From: Bacillota bacterium
GTDB taxonomy: Bacteria; Bacillota; Clostridia; Oscillospirales; Ruminococcaceae
Length of the DNA: 8,208 nucleotides
NCBI GenBank assembly: GCA_023451415.1
Contig: JAEXZK010000030.1
Location: 1-8,208, forward strand
Direction: 5' to 3'
Under the pieces are notes generated by a model, which saw nothing but the letters and a program-made list of their open reading frames with translations, made no database searches and was not told where the DNA came from. Shown here in pieces: positions 6,917-8,208 of this stretch. The number at the start of each line of letters is the position of its first letter. Position 1 is the first letter of the stretch. The position numbers were made by a program, and so were the translations under genes.

Positions 6917-8208
6917 ATGGACGAACTTTTTGGAAAGCTGGCTGTAAAGATCCAACAAACCAATAAGCAGTACAACATGGATAAGATCGAAAAGGCTTAT
7001 CTGTTGGCGAAGCACGCCCACGGAGACCAGCTGCGCAAGTCCGGAGAGCCTTATATTGAGCATCCGGTGGCGGCAGCCATCATTTTGGTGGAGCTGGGGA
7101 TGGACACCGATTCCATTGTGGCCGCCCTTCTCCATGATGTGGTGGAGGACACCGACACCTCGCTGGAAAGCATTAAAAAAGAATTCGGGCCGGATGTGGC
7201 CCTGCTGGTGGACGGCGTTACCAAGCTGGGCCGTATCCCTTTTTCTTCCCGGGAGCGGCAGCAAGCGGAAAACGTCCGTAAGATGCTTCTGGCCATGGCT
7301 CAGGACGTCCGGGTCATTATCATCAAGCTGGCCGACCGCCTTCATAATGCCCGCACCTTTGGCTATCTGCCCGATGAAAAGCGGCGGATCAAAGCCCTGG
7401 AGACCATGGAGGTCTATGCGCCCCTGGCCCACCGCCTGGGCATCAACAACGTCAAGGAGGAGCTGGAGGACATCTCCCTGCGCTACCTGGACCCCATAGC
7501 CTGCAACGAGATTGAAGAACAGCTGGCTATGCGCAAGGATGAGCGGGAAGCCTTCCTCCAGCGGATTATCGCCCGCATCCAGGCCCGCCTGGACAGCGAG
7601 CATATCAAGGCCCAGATTGACGGGCGGGTCAAGAGCATCTACGGCATCTACCGCAAGGTGTATATGCAGGGCAGAAACTTCGACGAAATCTACGACGTAT
7701 ATGCTGTCCGTGTCATCGTGGACACCAGCTATGAGTGTTACTCGGTGCTGGGCATCATGCACGACGAGTTTACCCCGATTCCAAAGCGATTTAAGGATTA
7801 CATCTCCACCCCGAAGGCGAATATGTACCAGTCGCTGCACACCACCGTGCTGGATAAAGAGGGCGGTATCCCGTTTGAAATCCAAATCAGGACCTGGGAG
7901 ATGCACTATACAGCTGAGTACGGTATCGCAGCCCACTGGAAGTACAAGGCAGGCATCGAGAAAAAGGACAAGCTGGAGGAGCGTCTGGCATGGGTCAGAC
8001 AGCTGCTGGAGGTGCAGCAGGATTCCGGCGATGCGCAGGACATCGTGCGCTCCATCAAGTCGGACATCGCACCGGAGGAATGCTTTGTCTTTACGCCAAA
8101 GGGGGATGTCATCAATCTGCCGACCGGATCGACCGTCATCGACTTTGCCTATGCCATCCACTCGGAGGTCGGCAACCGCATGACCGGAGCCAAGGTGGAC
8201 GGCAGGAT
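6917..8208 (+). CDS. relA: Bifunctional (p)ppGpp synthetase/hydrolase, RelA/SpoT family (partial, 3' end outside window)
   Basis: This enzyme makes (p)ppGpp from GTP/GDP and ATP on starved ribosomes and also hydrolyses it. About 430 codons are visible and the frame runs off the right edge. The HD hydrolase domain has all four expected metal/catalytic residues (H49, H73-D74, D140 in KLADRLHN). The synthetase domain has GRVKSIYGIYRK from 236, D260, and EIQIRT with E321. RFKD at 291-294 is the RxKD signature of bifunctional Rel enzymes; monofunctional RelA has ExDD. The TGS domain begins around 388 (ECFVFTPKGDVINL) and is cut. The missing part should hold the rest of TGS plus the helical, zinc-finger and ACT regions. 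The ATG touches the recJ TGA and its Shine-Dalgarno is poor (AAGTTGGTG at 6902-6910), suggesting dependence on recJ translation. The N-terminus aligns well with known Rel proteins; the next Met (residue 21) has no ribosome binding site. Confidence 0.96.
   Translation, partial: MDELFGKLAVKIQQTNKQYNMDKIEKAYLLAKHAHGDQLRKSGEPYIEHPVAAAIILVELGMDTDSIVAALLHDVVEDTDTSLESIKKEFGPDVALLVDGVTKLGRIPFSSRERQQAENVRKMLLAMAQDVRVIIIKLADRLHNARTFGYLPDEKRRIKALETMEVYAPLAHRLGINNVKEELEDISLRYLDPIACNEIEEQLAMRKDEREAFLQRIIARIQARLDSEHIKAQIDGRVKSIYGIYRKVYMQGRNFDEIYDVYAVRVIVDTSYECYSVLGIMHDEFTPIPKRFKDYISTPKANMYQSLHTTVLDKEGGIPFEIQIRTWEMHYTAEYGIAAHWKYKAGIEKKDKLEERLAWVRQLLEVQQDSGDAQDIVRSIKSDIAPEECFVFTPKGDVINLPTGSTVIDFAYAIHSEVGNRMTGAKVDGR

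Noticed and set aside
6794..8161. Minus-strand open frame of 455 codons, and + strand off-frame ORFs at 7056-7499 and 7512-8183
   Set aside because: All overlap the relA frame, which has every HD and synthetase motif; the shadows are low-complexity Trp/Ser/Arg- or Asp/His-rich.

Overview
The window looks like a housekeeping stretch from a fairly GC-rich member of the Firmicutes (class Clostridia). It may belong to the Oscillospiraceae/Flavonifractor-like gut lineages, but that placement is an inference from gene content, strong AGGAGG-type ribosome binding sites and GC-biased codon use. All recognised genes lie on the + strand and point left to right. I see no insertion sequence, phage gene, CRISPR array, tRNA or rRNA.

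Left part (1-926): the 3' end of a long coiled-coil protein gene, DivIVA-like at best, runs in from the left edge and stops at 487. Behind the stop is about 190 bp of coding-like sequence in more than one frame. It looks like a C-terminal tail separated from the gene by small indels. About 250 bp of noncoding leader follows, with a candidate hairpin terminator and only a weak promoter candidate.

Middle part (927-4766): cdaA (diadenylate cyclase, makes c-di-AMP) overlaps cdaR (its membrane-anchored YbbR-repeat regulator) by 4 bp. A 13-bp perfect hairpin follows. Next is a FAD-dependent dehydrogenase of the COG2509 type, in the place where glmM often sits in Firmicutes.

Right part (4767-8208): a good sigma-A-type promoter with a small palindrome at the presumed transcription start drives recJ (ssDNA 5'-3' exonuclease). 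The recJ stop codon is directly followed by the ATG of a bifunctional relA/spoT-type (p)ppGpp synthetase/hydrolase, which is cut by the right edge inside its TGS domain. The apt gene that often separates recJ and relA in Firmicutes is absent.

Functionally, the window pairs the makers of two nucleotide second messengers, c-di-AMP (envelope and osmotic homeostasis) and (p)ppGpp (stringent response), with a recombination/repair nuclease and a flavoprotein of unknown substrate. I found no convincing new system. The least ordinary spots are the slippery T7 run and out-of-frame tail at 475-673, the hairpin at 3126-3159, the promoter palindrome at 4809-4821, and the two gene-order departures.
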